DNA from: Streptomyces spororaveus
Lineage (GTDB): Bacteria; Actinomycetota; Actinomycetes; Streptomycetales; Streptomycetaceae
Length of the DNA: 64,000 nt
Direction: 5' to 3'
Assembly (NCBI RefSeq): GCF_016755875.1
Contig: NZ_BNED01000002.1
Coordinates: forward strand, 1 to 64,000
The notes beneath the pieces are model-generated. The model was not told the DNA's origin. It saw only the letters and a list, made by a program, of their open reading frames with translations, and searched no databases. Shown here in pieces: positions 26,337-35,523 of this stretch. Position 1 is the stretch's first letter. The number at the start of each line of letters is the position of its first letter. The translations under genes were made by a program, and so were the position numbers.

Positions 26337-27281
26337 CTACTGGCCGGGTGTCCGCCCGCTGGGAGCCTGATGCTGGTAAGCGGTGGCCTGCCGCTGGTCC
26401 TGCTGAGCCGGAGCACGGGGCAGGCGAGGGTCCGTCCCGCCCGCCTGGGTGACGCGCAGGATCCGATCGCGTGCCCGCGCCTCAAGACGTTCAACGAACG
26501 CCGCGATCTGCTCCTCCTCCTCGGCGGCGTACCGGTCGAGGTCGAGGTCGGCGTGCGGGCCCGTCTCGATGTCGGCGTGCGGGCCCGTCTCGATGTCGGC
26601 AAGGTCGATGCACTCGTCGTTGTCCGTCGGCGGCCTGTCGGTGGTCCGCTGGTTCAGCTGGGCGATCAAGCGCTGCTTGCGCTCGAAGTACTCGGTGAAG
26701 TCGTCTCTGTCCTCTACGACTGCTTCTTGGCGTGTCAGGCGTCCGTCGCGCTGCTCGATCGGCGGCGGGACGTAGGTGGGGGCGAACGTCTGGGCCAAAC
26801 GGGCGGAGGCCTCGTTCGCGGCGGCGATGAAGGCGGGCCGGTCGAGTCGGTGAGCAGTGCCAGCGAGGCTGTCGAGGCTGGGGTCGCTGTAGTCGTGGCG
26901 TGCCACCAGGAGGTGGTCAGCGGCTGGCGCCAGTTCGAGCAGAGGCTCCCGGGCGATCGGGTCCCTGAGCAGATCGGCGTGGACGGCCAGGACGCTGCCG
27001 GGGGCGGGAGGCGGCTGGAGTGCGGCGTCCCGGGCGGAGATGACCGTGCACTGCACACCAGGCTGGAGCGCGGCGACCATCGCGCGGGTTTCCTCGTGCA
27101 GGACCACTGACTCCACGATGGTCAGCGGGGATCCCTTGCGGGCTGCGAGAGCGGCCGCTGCGGCAACGAGTGTCTCCCGTCCGCCCATGCCCTGCTCATA
27201 AATGATGAGTCCCCCGCCGTCCGCGACGAGCGCCTCAACGGTCTGCGCGATCAGGGGCGTGCGCAGCATGCTGGTGTCCAA
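26337..27281 (-). CDS. Hypothetical protein with a degenerate P-loop-like front
   Basis: The 314-residue product starts at TTG 27281 with GGGAGG four bases before it. The N-terminal half has the rhythm of a small ATPase: GLIIYEQGMGGRETLVAAA at the Walker A position (Gly-rich, but the Lys is Arg) and HADLLRDPIAREPLLELAP further on. The C-terminal half is charged and contains a perfect 24-bp tandem duplication (26547-26594) encoding DIETGPHA twice. Whether it binds nucleotide is doubtful. Confidence 0.5.
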   Translation of the reverse strand: MDTSMLRTPLIAQTVEALVADGGGLIIYEQGMGGRETLVAAAAALAARKGSPLTIVESVVLHEETRAMVAALQPGVQCTVISARDAALQPPPAPGSVLAVHADLLRDPIAREPLLELAPAADHLLVARHDYSDPSLDSLAGTAHRLDRPAFIAAANEASARLAQTFAPTYVPPPIEQRDGRLTRQEAVVEDRDDFTEYFERKQRLIAQLNQRTTDRPPTDNDECIDLADIETGPHADIETGPHADLDLDRYAAEEEEQIAAFVERLEARARDRILRVTQAGGTDPRLPRAPAQQDQRQATAYQHQAPSGRTPGQ

Positions 27282-27536
27282 GAGTCCTCCCGCTGGCAGT
27301 GGTTGTGGCGCCGGGCTCTCAATGCAGCGTAGGGCTGGCGGTGGGCCGCGATGCCGTCCGGCCGGGTAGCGTCCCGTGCCGGGGGGCGTGAGCCTGGCAC
27401 GCGTTTTGCTGCCCGTCGGGCAGGACGCGGCGGCCGGGCGGGGGTCAGTTGGGGGCGGCGCGGAACGTGGAGACTCCGGGTCCGGGGCCTTCGCCGGCCA
27501 GGGTCATGCCGCCGGGGACATGGTCGATCCTTCCCG

Positions 27537-27749
27537 CTACTTGCTGGTGGTGTGTGCGCGAAGTCCTTCGGCGGCGGCCTGGCGCAGAGCCCGGACCGCA
27601 CGGCGTATCTGGCTGGGGCGGGCGGCTTGGGCGGCGCGACGCTGGCGGCGGTGCTCGGCGGCCGCGGCCGCTATGAGGCGTTGCTGTCCGGCGACTCGCA
27701 GCCGCTCCTGCTGCTCGGCATGGATGGCTTCCTGTGTGAGGTGAATCAA
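27537..27749 (-). CDS. Small basic helical protein (tentative)
   Basis: From a TTG at 27749 the frame gives 70 residues: HLTQEAIHAEQQERLRVAGQ, then QRLIAAAAAEHRRQRRAAQA and an Arg-rich tail. Upstream the frame is open but Pro/Arg junk. The helix-rich, Ala/Arg/Gln composition is typical of many small Streptomyces proteins. Start and reality are both uncertain. Confidence 0.3.
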   Translation of the reverse strand: MIHLTQEAIHAEQQERLRVAGQQRLIAAAAAEHRRQRRAAQAARPSQIRRAVRALRQAAAEGLRAHTTSK

Positions 27750-28039
27750 AGGGGCTTTCCGTTCGGGGGCCAAGGCGCCTCGGTCCTGTCCGTCACGGGC
27801 AGTTTGCGCGGCGCTGCCGAGGCCCGGGGGGACGGCGGCGAGTCCGTCCCGCAGGGCGGGACAACGGGCCGGGATGGTGTTCTTCCGGTTGCGTGGGGCG
27901 GGATGCCGGTGTGCCGGGCAGGGCACGGAGGCTGGCCGCATCGCGGTGAGTCGACGACCGGGAGGTTCGGTTGCTGCCTCCGCCGGGCAGCATCGAGCCG
28001 GCGGAGGTGCCGGACGGGCCGGGATGAGCCTGCGCAGGG

Positions 28040-28355
28040 GTGACGCACTCGGTGACGGGGTGACGAGCCGGTGACGCACCTGGTGACGCACTCTGGCCGC
28101 TGTAAAACGGGCTCTGAGCTGGTCTTTTCGGCGACAAGCGAGGTTGATGGTGACGGGGTGACGCACTTTCCGGGCTTCTCTCTACCCCTGTTCTCCCCAT
28201 CAATCTCTCAACAGAGAGAAGGGGGGAAAGTGCGTCACCCCGTCACCACCTGCAGAAGAATGTCCACGTTTTCGCAGGTCAGATGGTTGGGGTGGGTAGG
28301 AGAGTGCGTCACCGGGTGCGTCACCAGTGCGTCACCGGGTCGCAGAGTGCGTCAC
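28040..28355. repeat. Array of nine 9-mers in two opposed groups, iteron-like
   Basis: GTGACGCAC occurs at 28040, 28071, 28083 and 28158; its complement GTGCGTCAC occurs at 28230, 28304, 28316, 28327 and 28347. The groups face each other across a centre near 28200 of lower GC. No gene covers 27750-28529. The layout fits a replication origin, a centromere-like site, or a multi-operator control region for the gene at 28530. Confidence 0.65.
28149..28247. repeat. Long interrupted palindrome at the centre of the 9-mer array
   Basis: The arm 28149-28171 (starts GGTGACGGGGTGACGCAC) is perfectly complementary to 28225-28247 over 23 bp. A second inner pair, CTTCTCTCT (28175-28183) and AGAGAGAAG (28213-28221), extends it. 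The spacer is pyrimidine-rich, then CAATCTCTCAAC. Confidence 0.7.
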
Positions 28356-28529
28356 CAGCCCCATCACGCTCTCCTGTGCCAGTGATCCGTGACCACGTGC
28401 CACCGAGACTTAAGCGACGCGAGTTTGTGTCATCGAAGGCTGATCGAGCCGCTCCCGGTGTCGGCTCCACGCGGGTGACAGAGCCGGACGGGAGCACTGC
28501 CGGGCCTCGGTACTGGCAAGAGCTGAGGA

Positions 28530-29087
28530 GTGAGTATCCGCAGAGTGAACCCGGTGGGCCCGGACGCGATCTACAGGGCGCTGGCCGCTCTGGGGGCGGC
28601 GCCTGTGATGGACCCGGAGCTGTGGCCGAACGGCCCGCAGGACGATGACCGTGCGAGGCTGCTGGGCTGCCTGCTCGCCAAGACCGAGCTCGAACTTGCC
28701 GCCACGACCCGGACGAGCGCGGGAGAAAACGGCCTCGCGGTCCTTGGCGACGTATACATGGGGTGGATGGACGAGGTCGGGCCGGACAGGGACACCGCCC
28801 TCGCGGTGCTTGTCTCCCGGCTGGAGAGGACAGCGGTCCATCTCCTGGACCCCGAGGACCCGGACGCGGAGAATGCCCCGCCAGGGCAGTTCACGGCGTG
28901 GGCCGCGGTGGTAACCGCCGTGACCGCGCTCGGAGCCCACATGCACGCCCAGGACGGGGACGTGGAGGGAGTCCGCCGCGCTCTGGGGCGCGTGGAGTCC
29001 TGCATCATCCAACTGCTCCAAGGCGTCCACGATTTGCGCGTGGTCATCGGCGACGCGGACGATGACGAGGACGAGAGCGAGGACTGA
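28530..29087 (+). CDS. Hypothetical acidic protein downstream of the 9-mer array
   Basis: The 185-residue product has a helical core (ARLLGCLLAKTELELAATTR, then TALAVLVSRLERTAVHLLD) and a very acidic tail (DADDDEDESED). The GTG at 28530 abuts GAGG; a GTG at 28545 is an alternative. Not recognised. It is the first gene to the right of the opposed-repeat array and is followed by a strong terminator. Confidence 0.6.
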   Translation: MSIRRVNPVGPDAIYRALAALGAAPVMDPELWPNGPQDDDRARLLGCLLAKTELELAATTRTSAGENGLAVLGDVYMGWMDEVGPDRDTALAVLVSRLERTAVHLLDPEDPDAENAPPGQFTAWAAVVTAVTALGAHMHAQDGDVEGVRRALGRVESCIIQLLQGVHDLRVVIGDADDDEDESED

Positions 29088-29141
29088 TCGGGGCAGTGGC
29101 CTGCCAGGCGTACACGTTCCCACGCGACCATGACGGCAGAA

Positions 29142-29172
29142 CCCCCGCCCAGCCGACTGGGCTGGGCGGGGG
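29142..29172 (+). terminator. Hairpin terminator
   Basis: CCCCCGCCCAGCC (29142-29154) pairs perfectly with GGCTGGGCGGGGG (29160-29172) around a 5-nt loop, 55 bases after the stop at 29087. No U-tract. Confidence 0.75.
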
Positions 29173-29461
29173 CGCAGACAGGTCAGCTGGCCGGGTCGGT
29201 GGAGATCCGAAGCGGCCTGCCCGTCTTCGTGCGGGCCATCTTCTGCACGTCGACACCGCGGCGGCGCAGCGCGGGTGCGGCCCGTTGGAGACGGCCGGAC
29301 AGGACCGCCGGTGTACGCGGCCAGTCCTCTGCTCTGGGCGGCGGCGTGTGCAGCTCGGGGGGAGTACGAGTTTGGGGAACAACCGGGTGCGGCTCAGCGG
29401 TGGTGCGGCGTGGCAGACGGATTTCCGTCGCCGGACCACAGGCCGGGCTCCCAGGACCGCG

Positions 29462-30283
29462 ATGGAGGTCGCCACGGTCCGCCGCACGCTGAACCACACG
29501 CTGACCGAGTTAAAGCGGGCCATCGACCAGTACGCGGTCGCGGTCGCCGCCGACCTGTACGCCCTCGCCTGGCAGCAGGCGGCCGGAGCCCCACCAAGCG
29601 AGACCCGCGACCAGCGGGCACAGCTGAAGAACCTGAAGGAGATCCTGGGTTCCCGCCGGTGGCAGGAGGAAGAGGGCCGCCAGGCCGCCGCGGCTCCCCC
29701 GAAGTCTGTCCCCTCACAGCCTCGGGTAGCCACCGCCGCGCCCCGGGTGCGGCCGGATGTCGCCCGGGCCGACGAATCCGTCGCCCGGTCTCCACGCCGG
29801 AATCCCTCTTCCTCTGCGGCGCCCCGGCGTTCCTCCGTACCGCCCCGGCCGCCCGTCCCAACATCGGCGCCGACCCCGGACCCGTCCCCGCACGTGATAG
29901 ACCGCCCACCGCGCAGGGAAGAGCCAGCATTCCTGGAAACCGGGCAGCTGTGGGAGATCGCGACCGAGCTTCGGCCGCTGCTGGAACAGACCGCTCGGAC
30001 CGGCTCCACCACCACCTGGCCCCAGATCCACAAACGTCTACCGGGCCTGCCACGCCTGCACGCCGACGACCAGTGCGTGCTCCTGTGGCTGGTCGACGAA
30101 GACGGCCGGAAGGGGGAACCGCTCCTGTCCGCGCTCGTCACCGTCGGAGACCGCCAGATGCACCCCCGCTTCCCCGCCGTCGCCGAACAGCTCGGCTGGA
30201 CACCCCCGGCCGGCACCCGTCCACACACCGGATGGAGCTACGAGGTCCTCAAGGCCCACCAGCATTGGCGCCACCGACGCTGA
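29462..30283 (+). CDS. Hypothetical protein with a Pro-rich linker
   Basis: The 273-residue product starts at ATG 29462 (AGGA upstream): MEVATVRRTLNHTLTELKRA, then IDQYAVAVAADLYALAWQQA, a helical front. Residues ~85-150 are Pro/Arg/Ser-rich and disordered. The C-terminal 110 residues are a folded domain with WPQIHKRLPGLPRLHADDQ, VLLWLVDEDGRKGEPLLSAL and AEQLGWTPP. That order resembles accessory proteins of Streptomyces conjugative plasmids. Function unknown. Confidence 0.6.
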   Translation: MEVATVRRTLNHTLTELKRAIDQYAVAVAADLYALAWQQAAGAPPSETRDQRAQLKNLKEILGSRRWQEEEGRQAAAAPPKSVPSQPRVATAAPRVRPDVARADESVARSPRRNPSSSAAPRRSSVPPRPPVPTSAPTPDPSPHVIDRPPRREEPAFLETGQLWEIATELRPLLEQTARTGSTTTWPQIHKRLPGLPRLHADDQCVLLWLVDEDGRKGEPLLSALVTVGDRQMHPRFPAVAEQLGWTPPAGTRPHTGWSYEVLKAHQHWRHRR

Positions 30284-30302
30284 CCCGGCCGGGCCGCCAG
30301 CC

Positions 30303-30335
30303 CTGGGCAAGCCTTTGGTACGGGAGCTTGCCCAG
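30303..30335 (+). terminator. Hairpin after the gene ending at 30283
   Basis: CTGGGCAAGC (30303-30312) pairs with GCTTGCCCAG (30326-30335); a second copy of the right arm lies at 30347-30356, so two alternative stems are possible. Confidence 0.55.
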
Positions 30336-30424
30336 GTTCTCCTTGGGCTTGCCCAGACTTCGGATTCCGCATCGGAACCACTTGCCTGGACCATGGGCGG
30401 GCGCAGCTGGCTGGGGTCTCCCGG

Positions 30425-30575
30425 CTAGCTCTCTGAGGGTTTCGCGGAGGGCGGCAGGGCCATGTCGAGGAGCGCGTCGATGGTCTTCTTGCCCAGCTTG
30501 CTGTCGAGGTGGAGGGATCGGCGGATGATTTTCCCGACGGTTTCCGGGTCGACGTTCAGCCGAGCATGTCCGAGC
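30425..30575 (-). pseudogene. C-terminal remnant of an unrecognised gene
   Basis: About 48 residues read well leftward from near 30575: LNVDPETVGKIIRRSLHLDS then KLGKKTIDALLDMALPPSAK, ending at 30425. Upstream the frame becomes junk exactly where the plus-strand transposase remnant begins. It looks like a gene cut by that insertion. Confidence 0.4.
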
Positions 30576-30579
30576 CGCA

Positions 30580-30909
30580 ACGTCGCTCCGCGACGGCGGC
30601 GTGGTCGGCGTTGTGGGCAGTTGCCTTGGAGCTCCGCGGCCGCCTGGGCGCACGCCTCTGCGCAAGCGGCCGGCTCTACGGCCGACGGACTGCCATCTTG
30701 GGAGAGTTGCCCGCTCCGCCTGTGCCAGCGCGGGCTCCACCGATCTTCGGCATCGACGAGTTCGCCTTCCGCAAGGGTCGGACGGCACCGTCCTCGTCGA
30801 CGTCGAGTCCTCCGGGCCAGTGGACGTATTGCCCGATCACGAGACTGGCACGGTCGCCGCATGGGGACCGGAGCTCCAACGAAGGCGGAAATGGTTTACC
30901 CCTGCGTGA
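30580..30909 (+). pseudogene. Fragment of an ISL3-type transposase
   Basis: Two frames together resemble ISL3 transposases: ALELRGRLGARLCASGRLYG then IFGIDEFAFRKGRT (first DDE aspartate region), and, one frame over, GTVLVDVESSGPVDVLPDHE then TGTVAAWGPE. Both ends and a base in the middle are missing. It differs from the transposase at 33907. Confidence 0.6.
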
Positions 30910-31019
30910 AGAGAGCGCCAGCGCCTGTCCGTGGAGTAGCAGGCTTTCTTGCTGGAGGATCGGTGCATACTGCTGGAGGCGGCCCACCTGCTGGATTGAA
31001 GCTCTGCTGGCTCTCATCG

Positions 31020-31628
31020 TGATCAGGTAGGCATCCCACCCCAGTACCCAGCACGAGCAGCAAGGTGCTGGTCGCTGACGTCCGCCGCCCCAGACGACAC
31101 GCTCACCAGCCACAACGAGACCTTCACCGAGCGGCGCGCTTGCCGGGCTCAGTTGGAGCGCGGCAGCAGCTGCCCCCCGCCAGCCCACCTCCGGGCAGTT
31201 CGGTCGCCTCATGCACGCCGCCGATTGACGGCGGGGGTACGGCGCCCAGCGAAAGTGCTGGCGCGTCACACGGCCGCTCAGGGCAGGTGACGCCACCCCC
31301 TCCCGTTGCTGGCTGCTTTTTGGCCGCTCCGAGGACTCGCAGCCGCCGGACTGGCTGGCCACGCATGCCATGTGACGGTAGGCGGTAGGCACCTGGGGCT
31401 CATGTTTGAGGCAGGTGCGGGACAGGGGGCCAGACGCGCAGTGACAGAGGTTGACGTCCGGCGGGGGCTGAGAGGGGGGACCTGCGGAGACGTCGTCTGC
31501 AGGTCAGGTATTTAGATTGGGGCCGAGCGCATTTCCGCAGGTCAGAAGCCTGTAGAGGGCAGTTGAAGGTACGTCAGGGGTTACATTGAGCGGGAGTTAT
31601 GTAGCGTCAGAGGTGGCTTCTGACTGGC
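31020..31628. other. Gene-free stretch
   Basis: No supported gene. Near its right end is CCTGCGGAGACGTCGTCTGCAGG (31480-31502), an imperfect palindrome around GAGACG/CGTCT that may be an outlying member of the GGAGAC array. GC content drops toward 31600. Confidence 0.35.
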
Positions 31629-31846
31629 GAGATGAGACAAATAGTCTCCCTGTGGAGACGTCGGAGGCTCCCAAGCAAGGCCAAGAGGAGACTATTTGTC
31701 TCATCTCAGGGCGGAGTGAAAAGGGTGGTGGCGGAGCAAGGACGAGTCATGGCGACGGGCTCGTCCGAAAGCATGGGTACGTCAGCGGCTACCTTCGACA
31801 CGCCAGGGGAGACTATTTCGCACCTCTGGGGAGACTTATAGTCTCC
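31629..31846. promoter_or_regulatory. GGAGACT operator or iteron array upstream of the initiator-like pair
   Basis: The arm 31629-31649 (GAGATGAGACAAATAGTCTCC) is a perfect 21-bp inverted match of 31687-31707. A third unit, GGAGACTATTT, is at 31808, and GGAGACT-TAT-AGTCTCC at 31830-31846 is a perfect 7-3-7 palindrome 51 bases before the ATG at 31898. The segment is the lowest in GC nearby, as expected for an origin or promoter. Iterons bound by the downstream proteins are the likeliest reading. Confidence 0.65.
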
Positions 31847-31897
31847 TTTCAGTAGGCTTCCTCTCGTCTGGATGCGACGCGAGGAGAACTGCACCCC

Positions 31898-32566
31898 ATG
31901 GCCCTGCCCTTCGAGGACCCGAGCAAGCAGCGGGCTCCCGCAGAACAACCTGTCCGCAGGCGCAAAGCACCGCCAACGAGCCCGTACCGAACCCGCGGAC
32001 AGGCAGCTCAAGGTGCGGTTGTTGCCATCCCGCCGGGTCATAAGGTCACGGTCGAGGAGCCGGCCAAGGCGAGTGAGTTTTTGGGACGTTCGTTTGCCAT
32101 GGACAGCCTGGAGTTCCTCCGGTGGCTGGCGGTGTACTTCCACGATGACCTCCTCACCCTCCGAGTAGCGCTGTTCCTGATGGGCTCCCAGGAGCCTGGA
32201 GGGCTCATCAGGGCCACTCAGAAGGAGATCGCGACGGCTCTGAGCGCGCACCGTGTGCACGTGAACCGTTCGGTCGGCGTGCTGTACCGGCTCGGTGTCG
32301 TTCACATGGTTCAGCGCGGCATGTACCAGCTCAACCCGCAAGCCTCACTCCGAGGCGGTGTTGTAGAGGTCGAGGAGGCCGAACCGCGGGCGTTCTCGAC
32401 CGGGGCGAAGGTCAAGCGTAAGATCGATCAGCTGGTTCTCATCGATTCCTTGGATCTCGATCCGAAGGTGCTGGATGAGTTCAAGAACTTGAAGCTTCCC
32501 GCACCGCACCCGCGGAAGCGGAAGCGGAAGAACGAGCCCGTCTGTGACGAAGCAGCGGAGGGATAG
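31898..32566 (+). CDS. Winged-helix protein, candidate plasmid replication initiator 1
   Basis: The 222-residue product has a disordered basic front, then SFAMDSLEFLRWLAVYFHDD and a winged-helix core: IRATQKEIATALSAHRVHVN, RSVGVLYRLGVVHMV, MYQLNPQASLRGG. The C-terminus is Lys/Arg-rich (HPRKRKRKNEP). The core matches the next gene's product over about 90 residues and has the RepL-like layout of helix-turn-helix plus an LNP end. Large Streptomyces linear plasmids often replicate from a two-gene locus beside iterons; the array at 31629-31846 fits. The role is inferred. Confidence 0.6.
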   Translation: MALPFEDPSKQRAPAEQPVRRRKAPPTSPYRTRGQAAQGAVVAIPPGHKVTVEEPAKASEFLGRSFAMDSLEFLRWLAVYFHDDLLTLRVALFLMGSQEPGGLIRATQKEIATALSAHRVHVNRSVGVLYRLGVVHMVQRGMYQLNPQASLRGGVVEVEEAEPRAFSTGAKVKRKIDQLVLIDSLDLDPKVLDEFKNLKLPAPHPRKRKRKNEPVCDEAAEG

Positions 32567-33055
32567 ATGTCTGTTCAGCCTGCCGAGCAAGAAGCACCGC
32601 TGCTGTGGGTCTCGGTGCCCGTTTTCGCCTGGCTGCCGAAGTTGCCGGGGCCAGCACTCCAGGTGCTCTTCTACCTCTTGGGCACGCAGCAGCAGGGCGG
32701 CCGGATCGTCGCGACCCACAAGGAGCTCGGAGAGTGGCTCGGCATGGACCGGGCACACGTGGGCCGCGCACTGAAACACCTTGAGTTCGCTCGTCTGGTC
32801 CGCCGTGAAAAGCAGGGGATCTACGTTCTGAACCCGATGTTGGCAGGGGGGCTGACCCCAGCCGACTCGAAAAACGTGATCGATGCCATGGACCCAGAAG
32901 ACCGGCTGGATGTCGATGACTTCGAGGATCGGTACTTGGAACGCGTGCGCGCGGACGAGGCGCTGAAGAAGCAGCGGGCTGAAGAACGAAATGCCTCGCC
33001 TCGCCCTCCGGCAGACCTCGCAGCACATCGGCGGCGCCGACCGAAGCTCGTTTAA
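32567..33055 (+). CDS. Winged-helix protein, candidate plasmid replication initiator 2
   Basis: ATG follows the preceding TAG directly (GGAGG upstream), so the two genes are coupled. The 162-residue product has LPGPALQVLFYLLGTQQQGG, IVATHKELGEWLGMDRAHVG and RALKHLEFARLVRREKQG, then IYVLNPMLAGG: the same winged-helix fold as the first gene, sharing G-x-I-x-AT-x-KE, R-x-HV-x-R and Y-x-LNP. The tail is acidic then basic. A strong terminator follows. Confidence 0.6.
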   Translation: MSVQPAEQEAPLLWVSVPVFAWLPKLPGPALQVLFYLLGTQQQGGRIVATHKELGEWLGMDRAHVGRALKHLEFARLVRREKQGIYVLNPMLAGGLTPADSKNVIDAMDPEDRLDVDDFEDRYLERVRADEALKKQRAEERNASPRPPADLAAHRRRRPKLV

Positions 33056-33067
33056 CTCACAGAAGCA

Positions 33068-33103
33068 AGGAGGGGCCCCCGCCGTGTGGCGGGGGCCCCT
33101 CCT
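33068..33103 (+). terminator. Strong hairpin terminator of the initiator-like operon
   Basis: A 16-bp perfect stem (33068-33083 with 33088-33103, arm AGGAGGGGCCCCCGCC) and a GTGT loop, 13 bases after the stop. One of the most stable hairpins in the window. Confidence 0.85.
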
Positions 33104-33654
33104 GCGTCTGGATACGGGACTACTGTAGCGCGGTGCTGAGCAGGCCGAAAGACCGGGAGAACGCTTCCCGCGAGGTGCGCCACCGGCCCTGCCGGGCAAA
33201 CAATCATGGTCCTCCCCGCCGCGCTCGTCGCCTATCTCTCCGTTGACCCCGTCTTCTTCCTCCGATCTTCACCACACTGCTGCCGTACACGGCGACACCT
33301 GGGCGCCTTTCGTGCTTGCCTCCGGCCTCGGCGAAGGAAGGACGGGCACTGGTGGAGTGTGACGGATCCGAATACGACGCCCGCCCAGTCCCAGCAGTGA
33401 CAAGCCCTGCTGGAAGGCGTCGACGGAGCAGAGAAAGCAGCAGCCGAGACTGGCCTTCACCTGCCCGAGCCCCTTGTCCCCCTGGGGACTCTGGGTTGTT
33501 CCGGCAGGCAGATCGCCCTTCCCCACCGGGCGCATCATCAGCAGCCCTGAACGGCAACACCCCGTGGGCAGTCACACGAAACTCGGCTCAGAAGAGGACA
33601 CAGGAGCATCGTGAGCCGAGCGGGACTTCTCAAAAACCCTTGTGTCGCGCCAAT

Positions 33655-33695
33655 CCATGCCTGGGGTGCTAACGCCGTTAGCACCCCAGGCATGG
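33655..33695. repeat. 41-bp perfect palindrome
   Basis: CCATGCCTGGGGTGCTAACG (33655-33674), one base, then the exact complement (33676-33695). It lies 36 bases left of the ISL3 element in 33104-33730, which has no supported gene. It could be a bidirectional terminator, a regulator site (core GTGCTAACGCCGTTAGCAC) or a cruciform-forming site. Confidence 0.8.
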
Positions 33696-33906
33696 CGTTG
33701 CTTCGTCCCCTGGCTATGTCGATGAGTGAGGGGTTCTGGCACAGATCTTGGGGAGACGTCGCGGAGCGTTACCTTGATGTTCGATTGTGAGGGGGCGGTT
33801 CGCGTGAGACCGCGTACGCCTTGTCGTTAGGCGATCAGAACTGACGCTCCCTCAGGGGTCTGCCGGCCGCTACTGCGGCTGCTTGTCGACGGTGATGGTG
33901 CTGGTC

Positions 33907-35491
33907 ATGCAGACCGATGCACCGTTCTGGGACTCGTTGGTGTTCGCCGGAATCGATGATGTGGATGTCGAGACGGTGACGGCCGGGTTCGGCACGGTCG
34001 AGGTGGTGGCGAGAGGGCGCGAGGCCGAGGCGTCATGCCCGGACTGCGGTCGCGTCTCGGGCAGGGTCCACGACCGGTACCAGCGCCGACTGAAGGACCT
34101 GCCGCTCGCTGAGCAGGGGTTTACGATCCGGCTGACCGTCCGGCGCTTCATCTGCGGGTCGGCGGACTGCCCGCGCCGGACCTTTGCCGAGCCGTTCTCC
34201 CGGCTGGCCACCCCGCATGCAAGGTTCACCACTCGGCTCAACCACGCCTTGGAGCGCGTAGGGCTCGCGTTGGCCGGGCGGGCCGGAGCTCGCCTGGCTG
34301 CCCAGCTGGGCTTCGGCGCCGGACGGATGACCTTGTTGCGCAGGGTCATGGCGCTGCCTGATCCGCAGTTCAGTACTCCGCGTGTGCTCGGCGTGGACGA
34401 CTTCGCAATCCGTCGCGGTCAGACCTACTTCACGGTCTTGACCAGCGTCGAAGACCATCGTGTGGTCGATGTGCTCCCAACCCGTGAAGCCGGACCGCTG
34501 GCTGCCTGGCTGGTCCGTCACCCCGGCGTGGAGATCATCTGCCGAGACCGGGCGGGCGCCTACGCCGAAGGAGCTCGCCTCGGAGCCCCCGACGCTGTGC
34601 AGGTCGCCGACCGGTTCCATCTGTGGCAGGGACTCGGCCGGGCCGTGGAGACCTGCGTCGCCGCCCACCGCGACTGCCTGCGCCATCCGTCACCCAGTGC
34701 TGCCGAGGGCCATCCCGGATCCTGGCCGGCCGCAGGACAGCTCGGAGCCCGTCGGCCGGCGAGCCGAGCGGAAGAAGGCAGCGCACGCCTTGGTCCACGA
34801 CCTTCTTGCCCAAGGTCACTCACGCTGGGCGATCGCCCGGCACCTGGGCTGGGGCCTCAACACCGTCCTCCGGTACGCGAACGCCCCCAGCTGGCAGGAC
34901 ACCTTCCGCGAGAACCGGCCCCGTCCCAGCAGGCTGGACCCCTACAAGCCCTACCTGGAACGACGCTTCGCCGCGGGATGCACCAGCGTCACCCACCTCC
35001 ACAACGAACTCCTCGCCGACAACGCGCCCGTCACCTACCAAATGGTCCGCGCCCACATCGCCATCCTCCGCGGGACGCCTGCCGGCACACCGACGAGGCC
35101 TCCGACGGTGCGGCAGGTGACCGGCTGGCTCACCCAGCACCCCACCACTCTGAGCGAGGACGACCAGGCCGCTCTGAAGGACGTCCTGGCACGCTGCCCC
35201 GAACTGGACACGGCTGCCGGACATATCCGCGACTTCGGCGAAATCCTCACCGACCGGCTCGGGACCACACTCCCCACCTGGATCGACGCAGTCGACGCCA
35301 GCCAACTACCCGGCCTCACCAACTTCGCGCTCCACATGCTCCGAGACCTCGACGCCGTGACCGCCGGACTCACCCTCCACTGGAGCTCCGGCAGCATCGA
35401 AGGCGCCGTCAACCGCATCAAAAAGATCAAGAGGCAGCTCTACGGACGAGCCGGCTTCCACCTGCTGCGGAAGATGATCCTGCTCCAGTAG
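33907..35491 (+). pseudogene. ISL3-family transposase, one frameshift
   Basis: The N-terminal zinc finger [14 protein letters not shown]...[14 protein letters not shown] is followed by [18 protein letters not shown] (first Asp) and [19 protein letters not shown] (second Asp), all in one frame. Near 34683-34740 the reading moves to the next frame: [20 protein letters not shown], then the catalytic Glu in [20 protein letters not shown] and [10 protein letters not shown] at the stop. Repairing one indel gives about 528 residues. As read, it is unlikely to be active. Confidence 0.8.
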
Positions 35492-35523
35492 CAACTTGTA
35501 GTGTGGGGAGACTGTCATGAGGG

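Noticed and set aside
28040..28355. CRISPR-like array
   Set aside because: Units are 9 bp with irregular spacing and opposite orientations; there are no spacers of uniform length and no cas genes.
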